Source: Dastarcus helophoroides (lineage: Eukaryota > Arthropoda > Insecta > Coleoptera > Bothrideridae). Taken from it: DNA of 64,000 nt. Below the pieces are notes generated by a model. That model saw only the letters and a program-made list of their open reading frames with translations. It did not search any database and had not been told where the DNA came from. Positions within the stretch are counted from its first letter, which is position 1; every line of letters starts with the position of its first letter. The stretch lies in the NCBI GenBank assembly GCA_028583605.1, contig CM053325.1, forward strand, positions 38,615,435 through 38,679,434, given 5' to 3'. Positions 24,656-36,250 of this stretch are shown here, in pieces. A program made the translations under genes and the position numbers.

Positions 24656-26935
24656 GTTAAGCCAATAATGAAAATTGAATCAAGTTTGTTATCCATATTA
24701 ATATTTGGGAGGAGGAAGGGGTTATAAAATGTTTTTTGTTGTTGTTATTTAAAAAAGTTTTATCAGGAGCCAGAAAAGTATATTCTTTTTATTTGAATTT
24801 CAATGTTTCATTACACGAGTATTAAAAATATCATTGATTCAACAACATTGCAACAATCAACTTTACCTAATTATTTTTCAATATGTTAATCTTGTCATAT
24901 GAGAAAAATAGAATGAGAATGTTACCAGTTATGTAACTACCAAATTCGAAAAAAAAAAAATTAGAAAAAACACTACATATAAAAAGCTATCTATGAAGCT
25001 CATAGCTTTAGTTATAATTTATAATCTACAAAAGAAAAATAAAATGCAATAATTAAAATAAATTTTTATTTATCTGTCCAATTTTAAAATAAAATTAACA
25101 ACAAATAATAATTTTACATCTAATTAATAATGCAAATCGCAATTACATGCTAAATGTAACACTTGTAAAATACTGGATCATTTCTTCAAAACAAAATTAA
25201 GTCAGTCTAGCAAGGTATACACCTAGGTACACTTACACCTAGCAAAGAACTATTTATAGAACATCTATTTCACAGATTTATACTTGTTTTTGAGCATGAC
25301 ATGTAAAATTTCCTTAAAAATGCATATAATATACACAAAGTGAAAATAAGTTTAATAACATGGATACTAAAATGAGCTGCAATGCATGTTCCCGAATTCT
25401 TAGGGTTAGAATTACAAATACACTTCATACACTTAGTTTAAGCACGAAATCATTAAACGATCAGCTTGAGATACAGTTTAACAACACTTGGGTTTGCATA
25501 TGAAATTGCTTCGGATTTAAACACAGCACTAAATTTTTGCCACTTCCAGTTCTTTGAAGAAGATTTGTATTTAAATATTCTTTTAGTCATTCTTACTTGT
25601 TGAGTTAGGTTTTCCTTGCTCCACATTAAACTAATTCAAACTAAAAAAAAGATGGTTATTTGTTTTCGAGCAACATGTAAAATTCCCCCAAAAATGCATA
25701 TATAATGCATCGAGCGAAATTAAGGTCAATAACATGGAAAATAAAATCGGCTGCAATGCATGTTTTGCTGAATTCCTAAAGTTAGAGTTACAAATACACT
25801 TCATACCCTGAGTTTTTAAACATGAATCATTAAAAGAGCAGCTCGAGATAAAGTTTAACATTACTTGAATTTGCACATGAAATTGCATCAGATTTAAACA
25901 CAGCACTGAATTTTTGCCACTTTCAATTCCTTGAAGAAGATCTGTGTCTAATTATCCCTTTTGTCATTCTTGCTTGTTGAGTTTGGTTTTCCTTGTTCCA
26001 CATTAAAAGAATTAAAACTAAAAAAGATGAGGGTACATTTGACGTAATTGTTAACTGACAAATATGTATGTGACTTTACACAAAATCCTATCAACCTTGT
26101 AAGGCAATATTAAATGGGGCCTAGTAAATATTATGTACTCCTTCGATCTTGTATTGGTCAATATCGGTCACGGCTCACTTTCACGTTATTGACATCACTG
26201 TTATTGATATACTTTTCAATCGATAAACTGTATTAACAATAAGTATGTACAATATTTCTACCATGTTTGGATAATATTGATATGACCAGCCAGGTTTCCC
26301 CTTTTCAGCATCGTCGACTTGTTGATTAAACAAATGCCCCATTTTGCCGTGGTTGACATTAATGTTGAATGACAGAGCACAGAGCGCGCAAGCAAAGAAC
26401 ACCGCGCGCAATTTGAAACACTAGGTTTTCCAGTTATTTGCTGCTTATTGTTGATTTCTCATGTCAACTAGAAATTGTAATTCTGTATTTAAAATTTTGA
26501 TTTTTTTTTCTGGACATTTAGAGATACAGTTGAAACGTAAATAAAAGAGCTGAAATTTCAGATTTAAATCCCAAATTTTGATGTTAAAGTTAAATATTGA
26601 TTTTTTTCCATTATCTACTTTAAACTGTTGAAGCCCAAATAGATAAAATTTATAGTTATAACGTCGACATTTAGAATTCTGAATTGTTTTTTCCAAGTTT
26701 AATAAACACTTTTCGTTAGAACTAAAATGTTTAATTATTTCGATCACAGCTTCGTTTATAAATAACATTCCAATTTTAAATTTTCACACTGAAAAATTTG
26801 ATGACAACTTAAGAATTTCTAGAAAAAGTACTTTTTGAATGAAAATTGGAAATCGCTGTTGTCATAAATTATATCAGATATCTATAGTTTTTTACACTTT
26901 ACAGTTTTAGTCTTTCATAAAATTTTGCAACTTAT

Positions 26936-27012
26936 AAAACGCTAGCTTAGTTGGTAAGGGATCGATTAAAACGCCAAAGGTTATACGTTCGAATCCGACG
27001 TGTGTCGCTTCC
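26936..27012 (+). ncRNA. tRNA-like segment B in E4
   Basis: Box A TAGCTTAGTTGG from 26943 and box B CGTTCGAATCC lie at tRNA spacing, followed by T runs. Both boxes match the E1 and E3 copies. Stems remain unpaired. Confidence 0.6.
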
Positions 27013-27592
27013 TTCTTTTTTGATTTTTTACAGATTTATTAACTTTTGATGTTTTTTATGCGTACCTAATTATTAATAGTAATGTAATGAATCTAAACAG
27101 CAGTATGCGTTGGCATAATCGTGCTAACTACTCCATGAATCACTCAGTATTATCCGAACATTTCAGGATTTCGTTTAATTTGAACTCCCATGTAAAGTTT
27201 CTCTTAAAGTATTAAAGAGGTGTTTATAAAGGTCTAGCTGTTTATTAATAAGTGTAACTTGTTGCTAACGTAATATCCATGAACTTCTACAGCTTCTAGA
27301 AGAGTGATCAACATTTAAGTTTCACACCAAGAGCTTAATCTTTTTTGCAAGCAATAAAACCTCACATATATTTACAGTTGCACAAATAAATGAGCAGCTA
27401 GACTTATTAATCACATCAAGTTTTAGATGACAGTTTGAACTAAAGACTTAAAAGTATTAATTATTTCATACAATGTAGTCATTGTGACATTTTTTTGTGA
27501 GCAGACTGTTATTTGGATTTATTATATATTCATTAATTAAAAGGTAAGCATTCAAAAACATAAAAATTTAAAAAAAATCGATAAAAAAAAAA

Positions 27593-27667
27593 TGGAACTC
27601 GTCGGACTTGAACGCATGACTTTCGGCGCCAAAACCAATCTCTTCACCACCTACTCCAAGATACTAC
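27593..27667 (-). ncRNA. tRNA-like segment A in E4
   Basis: Minus-strand copy of segment A, slightly different from the other copies (GGTGGTGAAGAG and GCGCCGAAAG), which gives somewhat better pairing around a possible TGG anticodon. T-run present. Still doubtful as a tRNA. Confidence 0.45.
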
Positions 27668-29521
27668 TCGAAATAGTTATCTAAAGACCGGAATACTATT
27701 TATAATAACTTATTTAGAATTTTAAAAACCCTTTTTGTCTTTTGTAGTTTTCCTTTACAGAATAAGAACTATTCATTACGTAATGTACGCACAAAAACGT
27801 CATAAGAAACGTTGCTTGTGAGGTTTAAAAGTTGAAACTCCGTGACTAAAATTAAAAATTTGGTAATAACTTCGAGTCTTTAAAGTTTTATTGTATAAAT
27901 CAAGAGTTTTTTCTCTGAATGATGCATTTCTTTTTAAAACTGCACATTTGAACTTTGAATTGGATGTTCCTCTCTTCATTTTAAAACCCGAAGTAAACGT
28001 TTAACTCTGTCTCCGAAATTTAAAGTGAAAGTCAAAAATTTGAGTTTGAAGTTTTGGTTTTCAAGTAACAAGTACATGAATTTAAAGTTTAGGTTGAAAA
28101 TTTTCATTGTTTTTATCTGAAAATTGACGTTTTTGTCCCAAGTTTTGCTGCTGGAAACTCCTAACCTCTAATAATTTCTATCGCCAAAAAACGAGCTCTT
28201 TTTTATGAACAAAATTGTCCTCAGCAATAAAAAAGAGAAAAAACATAACCCTTGAGAGAAACTTCTATTTAAATTTCAAATTTCAAAACAATCAACAAAA
28301 ATTATATTATGCAGAAAATAAAGTGCAAATAGCCAAAACTGTTTAATTGATTAAATTGAAGATATAAAATCGCAATTAAGTGTTTGTTAAACCTTATATA
28401 AATAAATAAATAAAGGTAGGAACATTTTTCAAATTTTAGTAGCAAAAACAAACATTAAACTTGTAATAACTAACATAAAACTATCTTTTAATTGTAACAA
28501 GAAATCAAAAAATAAAAATTAACACAAGCAACTTCATTTATGAAAACGTCCTAATTATTTTTATTCGTCCAATGTAAAGTTCCCTGAAAAGTACATATTC
28601 TGCATCGAGTGAAATGAGGTGTAGTAAAATAAAAAACAAAATTAGCTGTCATGCATGTTTTATTAAATTCTTAAATTATAGTAATAAATACACGTATACT
28701 TAACCAAAATAAGTTTTAAATATGAAAACACTTTCCAGTATTCTTGTCTTTAGATTTACATGGAAGGTCGAAGGCACTAAAGGTATCCTTTTAGGATAAT
28801 TGTTGCTATGCCCATATACTTTACATATTTGCACCAGTTTAAATTGGTTCAGGTTCTAAACACAGCAGCACAATACTTAATTTTTGCTCTTGAAGTTTTT
28901 TGAGAAAGTTTCGAAATGTTATTAATGTATTTGTTAACGGTGATTTTCGGCGATTTTCTTCTGTGTAATAATTTATGCACATAATTTATAATTAAACAGC
29001 GAAGTCACCACAACAAATCGAATTATTTAAATACTTAACAATATTCCAAGGGTTAAGCAAAATGTTTAATAGATCCTAGTTGTAACAAGTTGAAATAGAA
29101 TTGAAAATAAATTTTAGTATTAAAAATACACATTTAGAAAGATTCAGTGTTACTTTTGAAAGCTACCAGCTAACCACAACAGCTTCTAGGATATTTAATT
29201 TAGCGCAAGGTTATGTTTTCTGTGTATCTGTGCTATTAATTGATTCCTCTCCCGCATTAAGCATTTTATCGACACCAAAGATGTTAAAAAGCTTACATCA
29301 TCGCAGTAAAGTCATTTCGGCAACACTGTTCGGAGGCTGGATGTGATCGTATAAAAATAAATGGAGGCTCAGTAACTGTAGATACACTAGGAGTCTGAGT
29401 AAACCGCTGGGCAGTGGAGGCTCAATGACTGACGAAATGTAACGCCTGTATAACGCGTGTATATAGGCCTGCGCCCAGTTGGAATGTGTATGGACCGGAG
29501 TCTGAGTTAGCCGCTGCAGCA

Positions 29522-29522
<1 letters not shown>

Positions 29523-29561
<39 letters not shown>
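29523..29561. repeat. (TA)n at outer end of E4
   Basis: About 38 bp of TA. It marks the third independent E/(TA)n boundary; the sequence beyond is unrelated to that left of E1 or E3. Confidence 0.95.
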
Positions 29562-29564
<3 letters not shown>

Positions 29565-29945
29565 GAAGACAGGGCACATAGAATTATACCACAACACGAT
29601 GACAGGAACGGGTAGTATGTAAATTATGTTGTTCAACCCTTTGGTTATTGCTGACCAAGGCAAGGCGCTAGGTCAGCACTCTGAAGTAATAAAACAATCG
29701 ACGCTACAAGCGGACGAGCAGTTTCTCCAAATCAAAGCGTGAATAGTCATCGCGTGTGGCCGCTCCGTGCCAAGAGTTTCTCCAAATCAACGCGTGCAAA
29801 ATCATCGCGTGTGGCCGCTCCGTGCCACAATTAATAAATTGTTAGTTTAAGATTAAATTCGTTAAATGTAAAAACTTTGTATTTTTAATAAAATTGTTTT
29901 TAAAAATACAATCCGCTCGTTGACACATTTAACTTGTATATGTAT
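29562..29945. mobile_element. LTR-like fragment with a ~55-bp tandem repeat
   Basis: A locally GC-richer patch. Two units of GTTTCTCCAAATCAA.GCGTG...TCATCGCGTGTGGCCGCTCCGTGCCA stand 55 bp apart (29719-29827). AATAAA-type signals follow, and the patch closes with CAATCCGCTCGTTGACACA. This resembles the R/U5 end of a retrotransposon LTR, but no primer-binding site or coding region follows, so at most it is a solo LTR. Confidence 0.35.
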
Positions 29946-30790
29946 GTATATATATGCGCATACGTCAATCTTCTTCTTCCTTTATCTTATGACGAACTTA
30001 TGCAATTTATATTTGCCCAGATATTGACTATTATTTATAGGGTGTCCAAATAAAATTTGATTACTGAATTAATCATTTATTTTCCAAACCAAGCAACATG
30101 ACATTTTAAATGATAATATATGTTTAAATTTTACAGTACATTTACATAATTAGAAAATATTTGAAAACAATGATGACACAAATAATAAGAAAATAAAAAA
30201 TCGTCATTTGTAAATACAAGGTAAAAAATTACATCTGAAACAAATACAACGTAAGAAAACGGTAAAAATTGAAAAATGATTAAAAACCATAACTTTAAAA
30301 ATTGAATATCTCAAGGTGTCAGATAAATTGCTATTTTACTGGCTCAGCCAATTTAACAAGTGGATTTCATACCATAAGGAAGTCCGCAAAATCATCACTC
30401 ACCAAAAAAAATCAAATAAACGCAAAAAAATAAATTCTATAACAAAAATAAACTGAAACGGATTCTTTAAACGTAAAATAATTTACATTGAACGAAAAAA
30501 CTGAAATTACATTCTAAACTGAAAATTTAAATTAGTTTAAAGAAATAAAAATGAATTCTGTAACAAAATAAAAAAAAAATTAACTATTCTACACCTAACA
30601 TTCAGCTAGCTTAAAAAAGGCAAAAATAAATTATATAATATAAAACTTAAATAACATTCTAAACCTAAAAAACTTAACATGAACATTGGACCTACATAAC
30701 ATGTATTAATAAATAAAATAAGATTCTAAAAAAATAATAAACTCTGAACATAAAAAACAAAAAAAAAATCACATTGCAACAAAATTTATC
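29946..30790. other. AT-rich intergenic stretch
   Basis: No gene seen. Very A-rich; it lies 3' of the P-element transposase and may contain the unrecognised end of that element. CTATTTATAGGGTGTCCAAA near 30035 looks like an element terminus but has no partner that I found. Confidence 0.4.
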
Positions 30791-30796
30791 AGTCTT

Positions 30797-33441
30797 TCAA
30801 CTATCTTTAATTTTTATTAATTTATTTGCGTGTCCATTGCCGAATTTTCTTGATTCTTTTTTCTCACGAAGCCATTTATAAATGGTGAGTTTTAATAATT
30901 TATTAACCAAATCATCAAAACATTCTTGATGATCTTTGCAAAATGAAAACGAATCTAAAAATTCAGCATTAGACATTTTCAAACCTGATTCTATAGATTC
31001 TTTATGTGCATTCTTATTAAGATATTGATAAAGTCGTGTATGAAATTTATCAACAAAGTCAATAAGAGTAGGTAACACTCGCATACTGTAAACAAGACTT
31101 TTCATTTGATGTCTCTTTTAAAGACACAAACAAATGTCTGTTAGTTACTTCTGAAGAACATAATTTTTCCTTGCATGTAGTACACTCAGGAATATTTATT
31201 TTCTTCAGTAAGTAACCTGCTACATAAGCAGAAGCCTGGTTTTCTTCCGGAGGCAATTCTGTATCCGAATATTTATCAACAATTTCTTTAACAACAGTAT
31301 CAACTAGAGCGCTAGTTGTTGTTAGAAAAGAACACAGATCAGTTAAAGATTAGCAATAATCATCCTCACAGTTCCGTCCCTTAACAAGAGAAACTGCAAA
31401 GTTGTTTATCACAATAGTCTTTAGCGCTGCAACAAACTGGTGGCATGGTTTGTATTACAAATTGCATGCTGACGAATTTGGCAAAACAAATTCTCCAAAG
31501 GATCCTGATTTAATGATCTCAATGATAAATATTTCAGACCTTTTTCCTTAAGAAAATTCCATAAGAAAATAACTGACCTAATCGTAGTTTGCCAACCATT
31601 TAAAAAATACACCAAATTCGTACAATCTCTACCACTACGATCAATCATTTTCCATTTTTAAATTTGCGAAAGAATACGAGACCAGAATTCTAGATGTGGA
31701 GATCTGTCCGACACTTCACACATAAATTTCTTGCCGTCCGGAGGATACAAATTTGCCCCATTTAATGAATCAAACAAGGCGTCTATCACAGAAACAAATT
31801 CAACTGTGTTAAGAGATTCCGCAGGCAAATCTCCAGATACGAAAAATGTTTCTATAGCAACTGCAATTGCATGACTCATTTAAGCAGCGGCCACTTTAAC
31901 TTTCATTTTAAGAAAGCTATCCTTAAAATTGAAATGCTCTTTCTTTAATTTCATCAACTGTTTATAAGTTCTTTTATTCTGATCTATCTGAAATGCGGAT
32001 TCTATATGTTCATATTTGGCAAATTTATTCTCTCCATATTCAATATTGTATTTTAAAAGTGCATTTTTAGTATTTTTTAACAAATGAGGGACATCAAATA
32101 TAATACAAATAGATTCCCCATTCAAAACAAAATGGTATGGAGTTGGCTTGACTTTATTTTCTTTACAAAGCGATGAAAGAGCATGTCGATTTGTAGGTGC
32201 TTGATCACAAACTGTTGCTACTATATAAAAACCAATTTCTTGCAATTTTTTAATCAGATCAACAATCAAAGATTTTAAAGCAAATGCTGATATTGTATTG
32301 TGAGCAAAATAGTATGCAACAACTTGCTTATAATTTTTTCGGACCCATCTTAACATAAAAAAATAGGAGCGTGATTTGCTGGATGATCAGTACGTCCTAA
32401 TATACCTAAATCTTCAAATCCACTAACTCGTTGTTTATGGCTTTCATCGTGAACACCACTACTCAAGGAAATTTCATCAAAAATTAAGGTACAGTAGCGA
32501 TCCAGATTATCCATATTTTTTGTTCTTAATTTTAAGTGCTCGAAAACAGCTGGATTAATGCCAGTTTCTATTGGAATTTATGACAAAAGTTCTTTAGGTG
32601 TTCTTATGGAACGTAACTGAAAATAAACTTGCAAATATCTATATAAACGCGGACTTCTTTTGTAGTCTGACAAAGCAAAAGCTTTGTCCTGCACAGTTCT
32701 CCTTCTGCCACTAGGAGGTCTTGTGGCATTGCGCAGCTGAGAATTTATAAATTCCTTGCTGACGCTATTTAAATAAGATTCAATGAATTCAAAACGTCCA
32801 TTGTTATATAAATTTTTTATTGCAGAAAGATCAGCCTTTGTATTTTTTAAAAGAGATCTTAGTTTTGAAACTTTAGAAGTAACACTGCGATGAATTTGGT
32901 ACATTTTTGATTCATCTACACTTAAATCTGACTTAGATTTACCAATTTGGGATAACATTCCCGTTTGACCTTCCGAAAGAAAGGAAAATTGATCAATATA
33001 AGACATTTTTGAGAACTGAGTGCCTTTTTGTGAATAATTATGATCTAAGTCTATATTACTCACAATGTTACTTCCATTTGGATTAATAAGAGTTTCATTT
33101 TGGATAGGTTCGAAACTAGAAATTGAAGGTGCATTCAGGACATCTTGCTTTGCCTGTTTAGGCGTGCTGAAAGGTTTTAAAATTTTTTGAGAGCTATTTA
33201 AATAATCTGATTCATCAAAATGGTCATCACAAACGCGATAATTTTCACAAGAGTCAGAAGTGACATTGCAAATATCTTTTCAAATCTGCAATGTTTCCAG
33301 GTGTTTCGGAAACTTATGAAAAGTTTTATTTTTATAATCATCACTAATGATATTAGTATAATATGCATTCTTAGAAGAAGAATATTTGCAAGAATAATTT
33401 ATCTTACCGATGGTAGATGAAACTGTTATTAAATTCGACAT
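30797..33441 (-). pseudogene. P-element (THAP9-like) transposase, decayed
   Basis: Reading from ATG at 33441, the N-terminus is a THAP zinc-finger DNA-binding domain (FHKFPKHLETLQI...VCDDHFDESDYLN). The THAP tryptophan after LQI is a TGA stop (33280-33282), and one zinc-ligand cysteine appears to be serine. A coiled-coil-like region follows (about 32940-32820). The RNase H-like core then appears: TLIFDEISLSSG (first Asp), VCDQAPTNRHALSSL (second Asp), FDVPHLLKNTKNALLKY, and near the end SLNQDPLENLFCQIRQHA. The tail contains SAYVAGYLLKKI. Stops occur at 32578-32580, 31880-31882 and 31655-31657, with frameshifts near 32357, after 31421 and near 31100. The chain covers the family's usual length, so the copy was full-length before decaying. 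Terminal repeats were not found. Confidence 0.9.
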
Positions 33442-33660
33442 AATGGAAAATAACCAGGTGAACTATAAAATCAGGTTTCTAATTAACAAATGTAAACTAT
33501 ATTCAAGAAGTTAAAATAATTACCTACTGAACTATCCTTATACAAACTATTGACACCTAAAACAAAATAAAAATTAGGAAAAGTTGTGATTATGGTAAAG
33601 TAAACGTAGCTGTGACTTACATCCCCATTAGAGCAAAACTTCTTACCTATAATAGTTATT

Positions 33661-33785
33661 TGTTATACAAGACGGTAAAATTATTTTTTATCGACCAGTG
33701 AAAATGTTTAATTAATGAGAGACGAAGGGGCGAATTAATTAAATTTCACGAGTCGATAATGAAATTTTACCGTCGTGTGTAACAT
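33661..33785. mobile_element. Short palindromic MITE-like repeat (125 bp)
   Basis: Left arm TGTTATACAAGACGGTAAAA and right arm, reversed, TGTTACACACGACGGTAAAA match at 18 of 20 positions. Pairing continues through TTTATCGAC and TTAATTAA towards the middle. It lies between the 5' ends of the divergent P and Crypton genes. It may be a MITE or a 5' regulatory part of the Crypton. Confidence 0.55.
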
Positions 33786-33927
33786 TGTATTTTTTTTTAT
33801 TGCGAAGCTTAAAGAAAAATCGAGAGAAAAACTCAATAATTTTGCAGACAGAAATAAGAAAAGCAGTCAAAAATTAAATCGCAGTTGGTTCGTTTGGTAT
33901 GTTGCTATAGTTATACCAAATAAATAA

Positions 33928-35115
33928 TTGTTTCACATCAATTTTTCAATTTTGATCCGTATGAATCTCAAGATCTCAAGAATGTGTGAAAACGAGGTAG
34001 AGCAGGAAAACATTCCGGTATGTGTGAAGAAAGAAGCGTTAGAGGCAGTAGCTAAATTATTGCCTCAAAAATCGCGATTAATATATGAAAAAGAGTACAC
34101 ATGCTTTCAAAGGTGGAAAATGGCAAAGAAGATTAATAGTTTAAGTGAAACGGTATTTCTGGCATATTTTTCTGAAAAAGCAAAGAAGGTGAAGCCATCA
34201 ACATTGTGGTCTTATTATTCGATGCTGAAGTCTACAATTTTGGTCAACGAAAATTGTGACATTTCAAAGTAAGTAACGTCAAATTTAGTGTATAATTTTT
34301 TTGCTAATACGAATTATTGTTTACAGATACAGTAAACTAATTGCATTATTGGAGAAACTATGTGATGGTTATAAACCTAAGAAATCGAACATGTTTGAAC
34401 CTGATGATATCATTCGATTTATAAAAGAAGCTCCCGATGATGATTATTTGTTTATGAAGGTTGTGGCGGTAATGGGTTTTTATGGGGCATGCCGGTCCGA
34501 TGAATTGTATAAATTAGAGATGTCTAATATTAATGATAGAACATCAGTAATGATCGTTCAATGATTGATACTAAAACCAAAAAAGATCGGTCTTTTTGTA
34601 TAACTGACCAGGAAGTGGGTGTTTTGGACATCATAAGAAAATATATCGGCTTACGTCCTAAACACGTTCCTCATAATAAGTTTTTTATTAACTATAGACA
34701 AAAAAAGTGTACTATCCAGCCTGTAGGCATAAACACTTTATATAAAGTCCCAAGAAAAATTGCCGATTTCCTAAATTTACCGGATTCAGAAAAATACAGT
34801 GGTCATTGTTTTAGACGATCTGCAGCCACAATGATGGCAAACTCAGGGGCTGACATGGTGACAATAAAGCGCGCAGGGGGATGGAAGTCATCATCAGTAG
34901 CTGAAACTTATATAGAAAATTCAGTACGAAGTAAAATTGAAGTTTCAAAGAAGATACTAGTTGGGTCAACGAGTGGGATCGTTAGTAATACTATATCTTC
35001 TGTATGCCCGTCTGTTCACCATTCTGAACAACGTTCTGTTCCGGACATCCATGTTTCGGGAAATGTGAATGGTACGATCCAAGTTATTATCAATGAAAGC
35101 ACTAAAGATAATTAA
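33928..35115 (+). pseudogene. Crypton-type tyrosine recombinase, one intron and one frameshift
   Basis: Exon 1 (33928 or internal ATG 33961 to 34268) encodes the SAM-like core-binding half. A 58-bp intron (34269-34326) has a consensus GTAAGT donor and TTTACAG acceptor; splicing restores the frame as ...DIS-KYSKL.... Exon 2 carries the first catalytic Arg in GACRSDELYKL. A one-base deletion at about 34560 shifts the frame, and the next frame (34561-35115) continues with SGHCFRRSAATMMANSG (HxxR), GWKSSSVAETYIENS (Trp and nucleophile Tyr). All of R, H, R, W and Y are visible. Cryptons integrate by recombinase rather than DDE chemistry. The tail beyond the Tyr is Ser/Val-rich. The element is otherwise well preserved; the frameshift could be a sequencing error. 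Confidence 0.82.
34269..34326 (+). other. Intron in the Crypton recombinase gene
   Basis: Donor CAAA|GTAAGT and acceptor TTGTTTACAG|ATAC. Removal joins the two reading frames exactly in phase 2. This is good evidence that the copy derives from a gene spliced by the host. Confidence 0.8.
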
Positions 35116-36245
35116 GTTGTATCTAATAATAATTATTATTTCAAATAAAAATAGATACCTACTTAATTAAAGTATTTTATCTATCCTTGCTATTAAAGTT
35201 CCATTTTATCTACCCTTACGGTTAAAATGGTACTTTAATCTGGTGTTTTGAATTGAATAAAGTATACTTTAACCTTCGCAATAAAAAAAAGTAATTTATT
35301 TTAAACATAAAAAGCCAACAAATATAAAAAATAAACACAACCCACCAAATAAGGAATAGTTGGTGACTGTTTTACTAATTTACTATGAAAATAACAAAGT
35401 GAAATAAATAACCGCTTAACACACTTTGTATCAGTAAAAAACCGCGAAACCTAAATAAAAAATAAAACCGCGTAAACTAAACTCTAAAATAACAGAAATT
35501 AATGAAGCTGACATTTTTGACATTATCCGCATTATCATAGAAACGCCCGTCACTTTGTAATAATCTGCATCAATATTGGCATAAAAAGTATCTTCTGTCT
35601 AACTTAGCTATGAATACAAATTGTATAATCTCTTTCTTTTTAGTTATTTTGCAGCGCCACCAACGGGGCGGAAGTGAACTTCTGGTTAATTTTGACGTGT
35701 TGCCAAGGTTATATATGAAGTTTCACCACCATGCTGTCGCAAGTCGATGTCTGAGAGTACTTCCAGCGAACTTGCGTAGTGTAAACAGTCTCTGAGAGTG
35801 CTCTCAGAGCAAGTCGTAAAACTTGCGCAAATGCTTGCCGCAATAATTACTTGCACGTGTAAACAATCGTAGAGAGCGCTGTAGGCAAGTTCAGATTTAT
35901 TTCCAATTTGTCGGAAGTTGTCTGCAAGTGGGTTGTGCAAGTCGTGCATTTAGTGTACATGTACCATATTTATAAAAATTACTTATACCTTTGAACTAAA
36001 GTATTAATTAGGTACCGATTATTTGCATTTGGTTTCTACTACAATAATGACTCAAATGAAAAAAAAGTGCGACCGTTCTCAATTATTTTTCACCTACAAT
36101 ATGAATATGAAAATGCCTATGAAGACGCGGACAATACAAAAAATGTGAAATAAGTATCTATTTATAAAATTAACTTATAAAACTGAACTAATCATCAAGG
36201 TCGGAATATTCACTTTCGTCGCTCGATCCGGTATTTACGGTTATA
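35116..36245. other. Crypton 3' region and subterminal-repeat stretch
   Basis: After the Crypton stop is an imperfect hairpin built on ATTAAAGTWCCATTTTA (about 35190-35240). From about 35730 to 35950 ACTTGC and GCAAGT words recur, with two copies of ACTTGC.(C)GTGTAAACA and clustered GAGAG(T/C)GCT. Such arrays are typical subterminal repeats; they probably belong to the DDE element at 36251-36996. No gene seen. Confidence 0.4.
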
Positions 36246-36250
36246 ATCAT

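Larger units (their letters stand above)
22229..29522 (-). repeat. Repeat unit E4 (7.3 kb), right arm of the palindrome
   Basis: Inverted copy of E3 ending in the complement of CTGCTGCAGCGG at 29522, directly before another (TA)n. A patch at about 22330-22790 is more diverged than the rest (several substitutions and small indels relative to E1, E2 and E3). It carries the same internal features in mirror order: foldback MITE (24430-24655), tandem repeats (about 25270-26030), tRNA-like B (26936-27012) and A (27593-27667), short ORF (29101-29346). Confidence 0.92.

Noticed and set aside
14883..29522. Palindrome as a sequencing hairpin artefact
   Set aside because: Arms differ at many positions, have unequal indels and a diverged patch, and a second independent pair exists. 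Read-level confirmation is still desirable.
29298..29663. 121-codon frame crossing the E4 end and (TA)n
   Set aside because: It contains an IY repeat from translated TA repeats and spans two unrelated sequences.
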